Of a DNA stretch of 64,000 nt, positions 46,266-55,278 are shown piece by piece. Made by a program: the position numbers and the translations under genes. The first letter of the stretch is position 1; the number at the start of each line of letters is the position of its first letter. This DNA comes from Lysobacterales bacterium (GTDB lineage: Bacteria; Pseudomonadota; Gammaproteobacteria; Xanthomonadales; Xanthomonadaceae), in contig JADCRD010000001.1 of NCBI GenBank assembly GCA_014946745.1, positions 3,033,171-3,097,170 on the forward strand. The letters are read 5' to 3'. A model generated the notes under the pieces. The model worked only from the letters and a program-made list of their open reading frames with translations. It was not told the DNA's origin and did not search any database.

Positions 46266-47810
46266 TCAGAAGCGGAAGACGAAGGCATTGACGAAGCAGT
46301 GGTCCCAGACCAGCACCGCGTTGAGGTTCGGCATCCAGCGCAGGCGCCCGGCGATCAGCCGCCGAGCCACCGGATGCGGGTTCGGAAACGACAGCCGGGA
46401 CAGCGTCCAGGGCGTGGTGCTGGGGTCCAGCTCCAGCCACTGCATGTCGCCCACGCCGGCACTCGCACTTGCCCGCGTGCAGACCCAATAGCGATTGCTC
46501 GGCGGAACGAAGACCATGCCGGCGCCGTCGTAGAAGGTGCTCGCGCTGACGAAGGCGGACAGGCCGAGCCCACCGCCCAACTGCACGTAGTCCTGCAGCA
46601 TCTGTCCGCTGTCCAGATCGAGCCGCCAGTAGCGTCCCCGGCCCACGCTGGTGTCGCTGAAGGGCGGCTGGAACGCGGTCACGGTCCGACCGTGCCGGCT
46701 CTGCGCGGCGTGGTTGAAGTTCAGGCCATAGCTGCCGCCCCAGGGCTCCCACGTCTGTGTGTCCCAGCGGTACGCGAAGGCGCCGGCGCCCAGCGAGCCG
46801 CTGGCGCTGCAGAGCACGCGCGCACGGACTTCGTCCCAGACGCCCAGCGCGGACTCGGCGGCATGGATCTCGACGACGCCGGTGGCGTTCGGCGAGGCCG
46901 GATTGCCGCGCACGCGATCGTTGACCAGACGCTTCCACTCCCAGCGTCCACTGGCCAGATCGAAGCGCCACAGGCGGCGGGCGTGCATGAAGATCGAGCC
47001 GCGCGCGCCGACCTCGGGCGCGTACGCCATCCCCTCGTAGGTGTGCCGCGCGGTCGGCTTGCCGTCGAAAGGCACCTGGTCGTAGAAGGGACCGTTCTCG
47101 GCGGGCACCAAGGGGCCCGTCGTCGTCCCCGCAGGGTTGTTGGCGTTGAAGTTGGCGACGGCCGCCGCGGCGGAATCCGGGTAGTTCGTGCTGCTGCCGT
47201 TGCTGAGGTAGGCGGCGCTCATCTGCGAGCGCGCACTCGGCGGGCACTCGATCGACCACTGCATGCGCTGGCAGTCGAAGCGATACAGGCCGTTGTTGTA
47301 GCCATCGGAGTGGCCGCCGCCCAGGAACCAGAAGCGATCGCGGCGCGGATCCACACAGAACCCCGACCACGACTGGAACAGGTTGAAGCCGGGCCCCGAT
47401 TCCGCCCCCCACAGACTGCCGCGATCCCAGCCCGGCGACAGCGCCTGCACGGCGGCGGTCAGCTGTTGATCGATCCGCGTGCCGGCCACTTCGATCCAGC
47501 GCCCCCGCGGCACGCGATCCCAGGACACCGCATTGACCCTGCCCTCGGCGTCGCGCCCCGGGGTCCAGACATCGCCCTGCAGCGCGCCCGAGTCCGCCCC
47601 CGCGCCCCAGGCGAACGGCGGATCGCCCCCCGGCTCGAAGCCGTCGGCGAACACGCCCGCAGCGCCCGCGCCCTGCGCCTTGGCGGCGCCGTGCATCAGC
47701 GGAGCGATGCCGAGCCCGGCGGCGGCCTGCAGCAGCTCGCGCCGCCCGAGCCGCGGCGGCGCGGCCTCGTCGTTCTCCGCTGCGGGCTGGAAATGATTCG
47801 ACTTCTGCAT
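46266..47810 (-). CDS. Exported Kelch/galactose-oxidase-like propeller with VFADGFE near the N-terminus
   Basis: A 514-residue protein. The N-terminus has LGRRELLQAAAGLGIAPLM, a twin-arginine-like leader, cut probably near AKAQG. VFADGFEP follows at 53-60, the same motif found at the C-terminus of other secreted proteins here. The remainder has repeated segments like FWFLGGGHSDGYNNGLYRFD and GRYWRLDLDSGQM that fit a Kelch-type beta-propeller. No copper-radical motif of galactose oxidase could be confirmed. The ATG at 47810 has GGAGGG upstream. It lies 152 bases after the minus-strand PQQ-like propeller gene. Confidence 0.8.
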   Translation of the reverse strand: MQKSNHFQPAAENDEAAPPRLGRRELLQAAAGLGIAPLMHGAAKAQGAGAAGVFADGFEPGGDPPFAWGAGADSGALQGDVWTPGRDAEGRVNAVSWDRVPRGRWIEVAGTRIDQQLTAAVQALSPGWDRGSLWGAESGPGFNLFQSWSGFCVDPRRDRFWFLGGGHSDGYNNGLYRFDCQRMQWSIECPPSARSQMSAAYLSNGSSTNYPDSAAAAVANFNANNPAGTTTGPLVPAENGPFYDQVPFDGKPTARHTYEGMAYAPEVGARGSIFMHARRLWRFDLASGRWEWKRLVNDRVRGNPASPNATGVVEIHAAESALGVWDEVRARVLCSASGSLGAGAFAYRWDTQTWEPWGGSYGLNFNHAAQSRHGRTVTAFQPPFSDTSVGRGRYWRLDLDSGQMLQDYVQLGGGLGLSAFVSASTFYDGAGMVFVPPSNRYWVCTRASASAGVGDMQWLELDPSTTPWTLSRLSFPNPHPVARRLIAGRLRWMPNLNAVLVWDHCFVNAFVFRF

Positions 47811-47962
47811 GCTGTGCCCTCCACCGCCGGCGCCACGCCGGGCCCGAGACGAAAACTTGCGAGAGCCTAGTTTGGACGGCGGCGCTGGCACTGACCGCCG
47901 GTCCGCGCGCTGGCTCCGGCTGTCCTGCGCGGGCGCTTCAGTGCGAACGCAGCCGCCTGCGC

Positions 47963-50665
47963 TTAGCGCGCTGGCACCGCCTCGAAGCCGTCGCGGAACA
48001 GCTGGCCGGGTTGGAACTGCAGCACGTGCGTGCTCGGCGGTGGCGGGTCGCCAAACACGCCACCCCAGACGGCTGGCTCGGCCACCACCCAGCTGCGGTC
48101 GAAGCGGCCGGTCTGGCTGCCCGCCTGACGCAGCTGCAGTCCGCTGCGCCGATACACGGGCGCGGCGATGCCGGTGGAAGTCAGCGGGAACAGGGTCAGC
48201 TCGCTCGCACCGCTGGCCAGGGTCTGGTTCGCCCACATCCAGACACCCGACGGCTCCGACAAGGGGAACAGTGCGCCGACCCGGCCATCGAGCGGGGCGT
48301 CGGAACAGCCCAGCAGTGCGCCGTCGGCTGCAGCCAGACGGCAGACGCGCAGCGGGAACACATCCGGCCCGACGTTGGGCGGGAAGGCGACGTGCACGAC
48401 GCCCTGGCCGTCGGTGTCGACCGCCGTGTAGACCTGCCCCGGGCCGGCCGCACGCAGCGGCTGCTTGATGCGCTGCTGCCACAGGCGAGTGCCCGAAGTG
48501 TCGAAAGCGGCCACCAGCAGAGCGCTGGGACGAGAGGCCGAGGCTGAGGCAAACACCGGCGCGCTGATCAGCGTGATCGCCCGGCGGGTGATGGCGTCGA
48601 TGCGCACGAACTCGGCGGTGCCCAGCGGGGCCAAGGACCACGTGACCGCTCCCGGCACCGTCTGGCCGTTGGCCGCGATCGCCAGCAGACTCACGCCGGC
48701 CGCGCTTTGGTCGAGCGGATCGAGCCGCCGCAGAAACACCCGCGAACCCAGCACGTGCGAGATCTCCACATCGCTGGAAACCTGCACCTGCTGGAGGCGC
48801 GTATCGACCTGGACGCTGCCGGCGCCGTCGTAGCAGCGCCAGAGTGGCGCCTGCCAGGGGCGTCCATCGCGCTGTGCGAAGCCGAGGCCACAGAGTTGGG
48901 CGCCTCCGGTGCCAGTGGACACCCGCGCCAGCTGCTTGAAGGGCTCATCGAGTTCGCGCTCCCAGAGCATCTGCCCCTGCGCATCGAGCGCCCACAGACG
49001 GTGCTGGTTCGCCAGCGGCCCGCGCGCCGAGGCCGCCACGTGGACGTTGCCGTTCACGACTTCGACCTGGGCGTCGGCGACGTCGAAGCGCGGGAACTGC
49101 AGCTGTCGGCGCCAGAGCACGTCGCCGCGCTCGGACAGGCGGGTGAGCTCCAGGAGCTCTTTCTCACCGTTGCTCACATACCGCGCGTGGGCGACCTCAA
49201 GCGTATTGACTTCGCGCACCACAGCAGGCGCGCGCTCGCGCAGACGCGCATAGGTCGGGAAAGCGAAGCCGGTGGGATTCAGGCCGCCCAGCGCTGCGCC
49301 AGCGGCGGAGTCGAACACCTGCACATCGAGGCTGCTCGCGAAGGACACGCCGCGCGGCGCGCAGGGGATGTCCAGACAGGTGCTGGGGTCACGCTGCCAG
49401 ACCGACTGCGGCGCACCGCTGGCCGCGGACACATGCCTGTCGAGGCCTAGCGGACCCGCAGCGAGCACCCCCAGGGGAAACCCTGCTCCGACCTGCACTG
49501 TGCCTTCCGTCAGATCGAAGGTGAGCACGGCGCCGCGGCCGGCGATCTGCGCGACCAGGACGCGGGCGCGCGGCCCCAGCACCTGCCATTCGCCGAGCCG
49601 GGCTGCAAACGCCGGGCTCGACAGTCGCCAGCGCTCGACGCCATCCGCGCTCATGCGCCGCACTTCGTCGGCACCCAGCGTACTCAGGAACGCATCGCCG
49701 TCGGTCAGCCAGCCGCGCACGTAGAACCGAACCGTTTGCGGAATCTCCGCGCGAAGGTTGCCGTCTGCGCGAACGACCCGCAGCCCACCTGCGCCATCCG
49801 TCAGCCAGGCATCGCCAGCGGGGGACAGCCCCAAACCCCTCTCACTTCCCAAGCTCAACCCGCTCCGCCACCGCTCATTGCCCCCCTGGCGAAGACGCGT
49901 GTCCGGCGCGGAGGCGGGTGCAGCCGCATCGAACGTGTTGATCAGAAAGCCCAGGCCGCGGCGGAAATCCCGCACGTCCAGGAAGCGCCCCTCGGGCGCG
50001 GCGATGACATCGAGAAGCTGGCCCGCGTCATCGAGCGCGCAGGCATAGGCAGGCCTGCCCAGCAGCGCATTGCGGCTGGCAAGGATCAGATCGCCGTCAG
50101 CATTCAGAAACAGGTGGTCGACCGCGACTGACTGCTCGTTGGGAGAGCAGGCCGCCGGCGGCTGCAGGGCATCGACCTGCCGGGCCGCGCCGTTGGCATC
50201 GAGGTAGAGCGCTTGCGTGCCGGCGAGCACCGCCAGCCCACCGTTCGGCGTCAGGCGCGTTTGCCCGAGCGCCACGGGCAGCGCAGGGCCGAGATCGCTC
50301 TGGGCGACGCCCAGGTTCCAGAAGCGCTTCCACAGCACCTGACCCGCTGTATCCAGGCGCAGGATCTGGAAGCCGCGCAGCCGCTGCCAGGACGGGTTCA
50401 CCACGAAGCCCAGCTCAGCGCTGCTCTCGCCGCCGCCATTGACCGGCAGGATCAGGTAGGCGCCATCCTCACGCGTCACCACCGCACTCGGCGAAAAGCC
50501 GGGCTGTTCGTAGGACTGGGAAGCGGGAAAGCCGAACAGCGTCGCGCGTGCGCCATTCGACTGCGGCGTGGGATCCACGGACTCCCAGGCCATGCCCTGG
50601 GCTGCAACCTGGGGCATCGCCGCACTCAGCAGCAGCGACAGGCAGAACGCTCGCGAAAACGACAT
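47963..50665 (-). CDS. Secreted PQQ-like beta-propeller protein with LFRDGFE tail
   Basis: A 900-residue secreted protein. A signal peptide (AFCLSLLLSAAMPQVAAQ) precedes many repeats ending in a D/E-x-x-G-x-x-L-W pattern (LDTAGQVLWKRF, SERGDVLWRRQL, DAQGQMLWEREL, DTSGTRLWQQRI), as in PQQ-binding or WD-like propellers. No quinoprotein catalytic motif was recognised, so it is probably structural. It ends in LFRDGFEAVPAR. The ATG at 50665 is preceded by GGGAG. Function unknown. Confidence 0.82.
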   Translation of the reverse strand: MSFSRAFCLSLLLSAAMPQVAAQGMAWESVDPTPQSNGARATLFGFPASQSYEQPGFSPSAVVTREDGAYLILPVNGGGESSAELGFVVNPSWQRLRGFQILRLDTAGQVLWKRFWNLGVAQSDLGPALPVALGQTRLTPNGGLAVLAGTQALYLDANGAARQVDALQPPAACSPNEQSVAVDHLFLNADGDLILASRNALLGRPAYACALDDAGQLLDVIAAPEGRFLDVRDFRRGLGFLINTFDAAAPASAPDTRLRQGGNERWRSGLSLGSERGLGLSPAGDAWLTDGAGGLRVVRADGNLRAEIPQTVRFYVRGWLTDGDAFLSTLGADEVRRMSADGVERWRLSSPAFAARLGEWQVLGPRARVLVAQIAGRGAVLTFDLTEGTVQVGAGFPLGVLAAGPLGLDRHVSAASGAPQSVWQRDPSTCLDIPCAPRGVSFASSLDVQVFDSAAGAALGGLNPTGFAFPTYARLRERAPAVVREVNTLEVAHARYVSNGEKELLELTRLSERGDVLWRRQLQFPRFDVADAQVEVVNGNVHVAASARGPLANQHRLWALDAQGQMLWERELDEPFKQLARVSTGTGGAQLCGLGFAQRDGRPWQAPLWRCYDGAGSVQVDTRLQQVQVSSDVEISHVLGSRVFLRRLDPLDQSAAGVSLLAIAANGQTVPGAVTWSLAPLGTAEFVRIDAITRRAITLISAPVFASASASRPSALLVAAFDTSGTRLWQQRIKQPLRAAGPGQVYTAVDTDGQGVVHVAFPPNVGPDVFPLRVCRLAAADGALLGCSDAPLDGRVGALFPLSEPSGVWMWANQTLASGASELTLFPLTSTGIAAPVYRRSGLQLRQAGSQTGRFDRSWVVAEPAVWGGVFGDPPPPSTHVLQFQPGQLFRDGFEAVPAR

Positions 50666-51098
50666 GGGTCTCCCAATTCGTTGGCTGCGCAGACGAACTG
50701 TCCGCGAAGCGCGGCACCTTAGCTGTTCGCGATGGCCTAGTGAAGCCCGCGGCGGCGCAGTCGACGCCAATCCGCCGTCGATGCCAAGGTGCGTTCAAGC
50801 CGCTCCTGCGCGACGTCTGCGCGGCTGCCGCATGAGCCAGAACGATTCGCTGTCTCAGGCCGAACCAGCGCGCCCGCGCGCGACGGTTTCGAGCGCTGAG
50901 CGATGGCCCTGCAGGAGGACCGAGCTGTTCCGCCTCGCTGCACCCCGGCGGCGCGCGCCTGTCAACCACGCGCCCGCCGATGGATCTATCGGAGGCTCGC
51001 CTGGACGGGCGTTCGACCTGCGACGACGAAGCGCGTGCAGGGTGGACCGGATGCCGGTTGCCCTAGAATCCCGCGCTGACTCCGCCCAACGCCTTTCC
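50666..51098. other. Divergent intergenic region before the glycosyltransferase
   Basis: 433 bases between the divergent PQQ-like protein and glycosyltransferase genes. A good -10 box TAGAAT lies at 51064-51069, about 30 bases before the glycosyltransferase ATG. Short open frames in the rest look like chance frames. Confidence 0.5.
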
Positions 51099-52100
51099 AT
51101 GAACCTTCCGTGGCTCAGCCTGCTCATTCCCGTGTACAAGGTCGAACCCTGGTTGCCTGCGTGTCTCGCGTCGATACGCGCCCAGGCCGTCCCGAACATC
51201 GAAGTGCTGCTGCTCGATGATGCGTCTCCCGACGGTTCGGGAGCGCTGGCCAGGCAACTCACCGAAGACTGGCCGGAAGCGCGCGTGCTCGTCCATCCGC
51301 GCAATCGCGGCCTTTCTGCGGCGCGCAATTCGCTGCTGGCCGAGGCGCTCGGGGAGTACGTGTGGTTCCTCGACTCCGACGATGTGCTGCTGCCCGGGTC
51401 GATCCAGAGCCTGCGCGAGGCGATCGCCCAGGGCGCTCCGGATCTCGTGCTCTGCGACTTTCGCGTTGTGCGCGAGCGCATGCGCCTCAAGCACCGGCTG
51501 CGCGGAGAGCTGCATCGCCGCACCTTCGCGGGAGCTCCCCGGCAAACGCGCCCGGCGGGACCCGAGCTTGTGGCCGGTCTGCTGCAGGTCGGTCAGCTGC
51601 ACAGCTGGAGCAAGATCGCGCGCCGCGAAGTCTGGCAGGCCGCACCGTTTCCTGAGGGCCGCTACTACGAAGACATGGCGGTCATTGCGGCGCTGATCGC
51701 AGGCAGCCGCAGCTTTCGCTATGTGCCCGAGACCTGGGTGGGCTATCGACAGCGTGAGGGCAGCATTCTGGCCAGCTCCAGCCCGGCCAAGCTGCGCGAT
51801 CTTCTGCACAACGCCGGCACCCTGAGGGCCGAAGTGCACGCGCTGCCGCAGCTGTCCGATCCCGCGGCGCGCTTCGCGCTGGATCACTTCTGCCTGCGAA
51901 CGGTGCTCACCGGCCTGCGTCTGGCGGCGCCTCTGCGCTCAGGCGCACCCGAGCTGGATGCGGAGATCCGCACGGCCGTCGCGCAGCTGTTGCCGGATGC
52001 CGGCGCGGCCGTGCTGCGCGGCTACCTCGGGCGCGGCTGGTGGTGGCGCTGGCTGCGCGCACGCGCGCGTCTTCGCCGGTGGGGTGTCGCCGCTGGCTGA
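51099..52100 (+). CDS. Family 2 glycosyltransferase
   Basis: A 333-residue cytoplasmic or membrane-associated enzyme that would transfer a sugar from a nucleotide donor to a surface glycan or other acceptor. The GT-A fold starts with LSLLIPVYKVEPWLPACLASI. The nucleotide-binding acid is in LLLDDASPDGSG, NRGLSAARNSLLAEA follows, and the DXD metal motif is in VWFLDSDD. A later conserved-like EDM appears in YYEDMAVIAAL. The C-terminus is basic (WRWLRARARLRRW). No other glycan gene is adjacent. The ATG at 51099 has no clear ribosome site. Confidence 0.92.
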   Translation: MNLPWLSLLIPVYKVEPWLPACLASIRAQAVPNIEVLLLDDASPDGSGALARQLTEDWPEARVLVHPRNRGLSAARNSLLAEALGEYVWFLDSDDVLLPGSIQSLREAIAQGAPDLVLCDFRVVRERMRLKHRLRGELHRRTFAGAPRQTRPAGPELVAGLLQVGQLHSWSKIARREVWQAAPFPEGRYYEDMAVIAALIAGSRSFRYVPETWVGYRQREGSILASSSPAKLRDLLHNAGTLRAEVHALPQLSDPAARFALDHFCLRTVLTGLRLAAPLRSGAPELDAEIRTAVAQLLPDAGAAVLRGYLGRGWWWRWLRARARLRRWGVAAG

Positions 52101-52359
52101 GCAAGCAGTACGTCTCGCCAGCGTCTGCGCCAGCGCCAGCGCCAGCGCAGCAGAATCCACCGCGCTCGCCCCCGGCGCTCCCGACACGCTTGAGCCGAGG
52201 GGCCTGGTCTTGCTGCACAGCCGGGCATGACCCGACTGCGGCGATCCGGCGCCCTGCCTGGGCCGGCAAGCCCTGCCCAGCAGACAGGGCCAAGACTTGA
52301 GCGAGGCGCGCCGCCAATCCATGCTGTGCGCTCCATCCCTGCCTTCGATTGAACTGCCC

Positions 52360-52608
52360 ATGAAAGAGTCGCGCGATTACCTTGAACTGAGCTTCCGCTC
52401 GGTGTCCTGCTTCGGCAACGACGGCCGCCTCGACGCCAGTGAGCTGGATCACCTGATCAGCATCGCCGAGCGCGACGGCCAGATCGATGCCAACGAGATG
52501 CGGGTATTGAAGAGCATCATCGAGCGCATCCGCCCGGACGAGATCGACGCAGCGATGAAGGCGCGACTCGACGCGCTGTCGGCCAAGCTGCGCGAAGCAC
52601 AGGGCTGA
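52360..52608 (+). CDS. Small TerB-like acidic protein
   Basis: An 82-residue helical protein. The pattern GNDGRLDASELDHLISIAERDGQIDANEMRVLKSIIERI has two D-G-x-I/L-D-x-x-E turns, as in TerB-like (tellurite-resistance associated) or EF-hand-like folds. TerB-like domains bind divalent metal. No other ter genes are nearby. The ATG at 52360 was chosen as the domain starts there; an ATG 13 codons upstream is open, and neither has a clear ribosome site. Confidence 0.65.
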   Translation: MKESRDYLELSFRSVSCFGNDGRLDASELDHLISIAERDGQIDANEMRVLKSIIERIRPDEIDAAMKARLDALSAKLREAQG

Positions 52609-52970
52609 GTGCACCGGGATTCGGGATTCGGGATTCGGGAGAGCCTCACGGCTGGGCGTGCAGTCAAGCCCATCGCATAGGGTGGGCCCTGGCCCAGCTT
52701 CAGCCCCATACCTGCCCCGGCGCAGGCTCGCCCCGCGGGTCGCTTCTTTGGCGCGCGCAAACGCGAAACTCGCAAGCTGCGCGGCCGCCTCGCGAACAAC
52801 AGCGGGACATCGAGGCCGTGGTGGGCCAAGGGCCCACCCTATCACGTGGACTCCGACGCCAATCCCGGTCCACGGCCGGATGAGGGCTTCACCGTGGCAG
52901 CCGCGCGCTCCGGTGTCAGGACTCGCAAGGCGCTTGCGAATCCGGATTCCCGATTTCCCGAATCCCCGCT
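52609..52970. repeat. Nested inverted-repeat island
   Basis: Outer arms are a GGGATTCGGGATTCGGGA run at 52616-52640 and an inverted run (GAATCCCCG type) at 52937-52969. Inner arms are ATAGGGTGGGCCCT at 52677-52690 and its inverted copy at 52828-52842. The right inner arm also contains the hairpin GGTGGGCC (52820-52827) / GGCCCACC (52831-52838). No gene is seen. The island separates the TerB-like gene from the end of the convergent peptidase gene. Confidence 0.8.
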
Positions 52971-54362
52971 TCAACGCACCACGTGCCACTCGGTCTGCCG
53001 ACCGGCGAGGTAGATCACCCGCTCGCCGTCGAACACAGCGCCCTGCTCCAGCTTGATCTGCACCCACTGGCCGTCCCACTCCGGCAGCTGCGCCTTGATG
53101 TTGCCTTCGATGGCGTAGACCGTCGACGGATGCAGCGGCCAGTCGCCCTGTACAGGCGTGGCGCCCTGGTTGTCCCACATGCCGATGGTGGGACCCGGCG
53201 CGTGGCCGAACATGCCCAGTGGGTGCGTGTAGGTGCTGCTGACGATGCCTGCCTTGTCGGCGGCCGCGCGCGTGCGCGCCAGCACCTCGTTGCCCGGGCG
53301 GCCGGTGCGGTACTCGCTGGTCAGGATGTCCTGCCACTGGTTGCCGACGCGCAGCGCTTGCTGCAGTCCTGCAGGCACAGCGGATTCGCCGGCGCGGGCG
53401 ACATAGGCCATTTCCTGGGTGTCGGTGCAGAGCTTCAGGTAGCAGATGCCCACGTCGGTGTGCAGCACATCGCCCGGCTGGATCACCCCGTCGATGCCGC
53501 AGAAGGGGTTGTCCTGCTCGCAGGCCACGCCCGGGCGCTGCAGGTTGACGTAGGGCATGAACCAGATCGGCAGGCCCAGCGATTCGAAGCGCTCGCGGAT
53601 GTACCAGGCGACGTCGTCCGTGGTGGTGGCACCCGGGGTGATCACCCGGCTGCTGAAGGCCTCGCTGATCACCCCGCGGGCGATGCCCATGATGTGCGGG
53701 TACACCGCCAGCTCCGACGCGCTGCGGGTTTCCAGCCAGCGGACCACCAGGTTCTCGGCCGGCACCAGACGCTGCTGCAGCTCAGGGCTGAGCACCTCCA
53801 GCAGCTGCGCATGCAGGCCTTGCGTCAGCCCATCCGCGACCGGCCATTCGCGCGAAACGTTGATGCCGATGCGCTGGGGATCGCGCTCGGCGATCAACGC
53901 ACCCAGCGCCTTCCACTGCTCGGCGAGATCGCCACCGGCCCAGGCCGACTCGTAGGGCGCGCCCAGGGGGTAGCGGTTGACGCTGAGCTTGTCGACGCTG
54001 CCGTCCGCTTTGCGGTGGAACACCAGCATGGTGGTGCGGCGCGCGGCGAAGCTCGGCTGCGGCACCAGCGAGAAGTAGACCGGGTCTTCGGCGTATTCGC
54101 GGTTGATCACCAGCCAGAGGTCAAGCTCGGCCTCGGCCATGAGCCGCGGCAGCAGCTGCTCCAGGCGCTCGGTCAAAATGCGGTTCTCGGGCTCGATGCG
54201 GGCGCGCGGCGGCAGCACGCCGTAGTCGGCGGCGCCGGCAATGACGCGGCCCTGGGCCGGAGCGGCATCGCGCGCGCTGGCGCTACTGGCGACCGCAAGG
54301 GCGCCTGAGAGCGCAGCGCAGAGCAGCAGGCGGGAAGTCGCAGGGGCGCGGACGGTCGACAT
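52971..54362 (-). CDS. Exported M24-family (Xaa-Pro) metallopeptidase
   Basis: A 463-residue peptidase with a signal peptide (LLLCAALSGALAVASSASA), so probably periplasmic. An N-terminal creatinase-like domain (about 45-210) is followed by the pita-bread domain. Metal ligands are visible as the D-x10-D pair in HTDVGICYLKLCTD, the histidine in HPLGMFGHAPGP, the glutamate in YAIEGNI and a final one in IKLEQGA. The family cleaves N-terminal residues before proline or related imido bonds. The ATG at 54362 was chosen for the leader. Confidence 0.9.
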   Translation of the reverse strand: MSTVRAPATSRLLLCAALSGALAVASSASARDAAPAQGRVIAGAADYGVLPPRARIEPENRILTERLEQLLPRLMAEAELDLWLVINREYAEDPVYFSLVPQPSFAARRTTMLVFHRKADGSVDKLSVNRYPLGAPYESAWAGGDLAEQWKALGALIAERDPQRIGINVSREWPVADGLTQGLHAQLLEVLSPELQQRLVPAENLVVRWLETRSASELAVYPHIMGIARGVISEAFSSRVITPGATTTDDVAWYIRERFESLGLPIWFMPYVNLQRPGVACEQDNPFCGIDGVIQPGDVLHTDVGICYLKLCTDTQEMAYVARAGESAVPAGLQQALRVGNQWQDILTSEYRTGRPGNEVLARTRAAADKAGIVSSTYTHPLGMFGHAPGPTIGMWDNQGATPVQGDWPLHPSTVYAIEGNIKAQLPEWDGQWVQIKLEQGAVFDGERVIYLAGRQTEWHVVR

Positions 54363-54684
54363 GCGGGAACCTCGGCAGGCGTGGGAAGCCGCAAGCCTGC
54401 CACAGCGATGCCCTGCGCCGATCTGCCAAAGCGCATGGATCGCCTGCGCCGAGGAGGCCGCACGAGGGCACGGCGGATCGCAGCGGCGCGTCACCGGGCG
54501 GTGAGAGCGACACAGCGCAAGTGAATCCTGGACGTGAGCCGCGGTCGCGCGTCCGGCGCCTCTGCGGACACGCTTGCGCTGGATGAGGCAGCGCCCGCTC
54601 CAGCGGCGAGCGCGGCCTCCGGGGCGCGCGGCAAGGCTGAAGGCTTCAGCATCGCCGCGCGATCGGCGCGCGTCGAGCAGGGCT
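54363..54684. other. Intergenic region, no gene seen
   Basis: 322 bases between the peptidase start and the YCII protein stop, both minus strand. It must hold the peptidase promoter. No repeat or strong hairpin was recognised. Confidence 0.35.
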
Positions 54685-55035
54685 TCAGCTCATCCCCAGC
54701 TCACGCACTTCCACACCGCCGCCCTGCATGCAGGGCATCTTCGCCGCCCAAGCGAGGGCGTCGTCCAAGGATTCGACTTCAATCAGGTAGTAGCCGCCCA
54801 GGGTTTCGCGTGTCTCAGCGAAGGGCCCGTCGATCGGCTCACCGGCCTTGCCGCCTGCGAAGCGCACGGTGCGGGCAGTGGCCACCGGCTTCAGCTCGGC
54901 GCCGCCGCGGATCACGCCGGCGGCTTCCATCGCCTCGCCATACGCCTGGTGCGCGGCGTAGCAGGCCTGCCAGTCGGCCTCGGTCCAGTTCGCGCTTTCG
55001 GCTTCGTCGGCATAGATCAGCAGCATGTAGTTCAT
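54685..55035 (-). CDS. YCII-related (DGPF) domain protein
   Basis: A 116-residue dimeric alpha-beta barrel protein of the YCII/DGPF family. The family hallmark is seen as IDGPFAETRETLGGYYLIEVESLDDAL. In many bacteria such genes sit beside ECF sigma factors of another group, but none is adjacent here. Enzymatic activity is not established for the family. The ATG at 55035 has AAGGA upstream. Confidence 0.9.
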   Translation of the reverse strand: MNYMLLIYADEAESANWTEADWQACYAAHQAYGEAMEAAGVIRGGAELKPVATARTVRFAGGKAGEPIDGPFAETRETLGGYYLIEVESLDDALAWAAKMPCMQGGGVEVRELGMS

Positions 55036-55156
55036 GTCGGCATTCCTTGGAGGACCTGCGGGCTGCAGGCAGGGATGGTCGCGGCAGCGCGCCGGGTTTC
55101 GACATTTTGCGTCGCGGCCCATGCGACCGCCTTGCGGGAATCGCGGGCCGAAGACA

Positions 55157-55183
55157 GAACCCCGCGCCAAGGGCGCGGGGTTC
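55157..55183 (-). terminator. Terminator-like hairpin after the third kinase gene
   Basis: GAACCCCGCGCC (55157-55168) pairs with GGCGCGGGGTTC (55172-55183), a 12-base perfect stem with a 3-base loop. It lies about 95 bases downstream of the kinase stop and before the YCII gene. Confidence 0.65.
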
Positions 55184-55244
55184 GCACGAGGTCGGGTCAG
55201 CGCGCTTGGCAGATGCAGACCTCGGTCGGAGACCTTCCGGCTTC

Positions 55245-55269
55245 GCGAATCCCGAATCCCCAATCCCGG
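55245..55269. repeat. Single inverted GGGATT-type run
   Basis: A run of the GAATCCCGAATCCCC type directly downstream of the kinase stop codon. Unlike the other islands, no forward partner was found nearby. Confidence 0.65.
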
Positions 55270-55278
55270 CTCCGACCC

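Noticed and set aside
46266..47810. Galactose oxidase identity for the Kelch-like protein
   Set aside because: The overall propeller repeat fits, but the copper ligands and the Tyr-Cys cofactor motif could not be identified.
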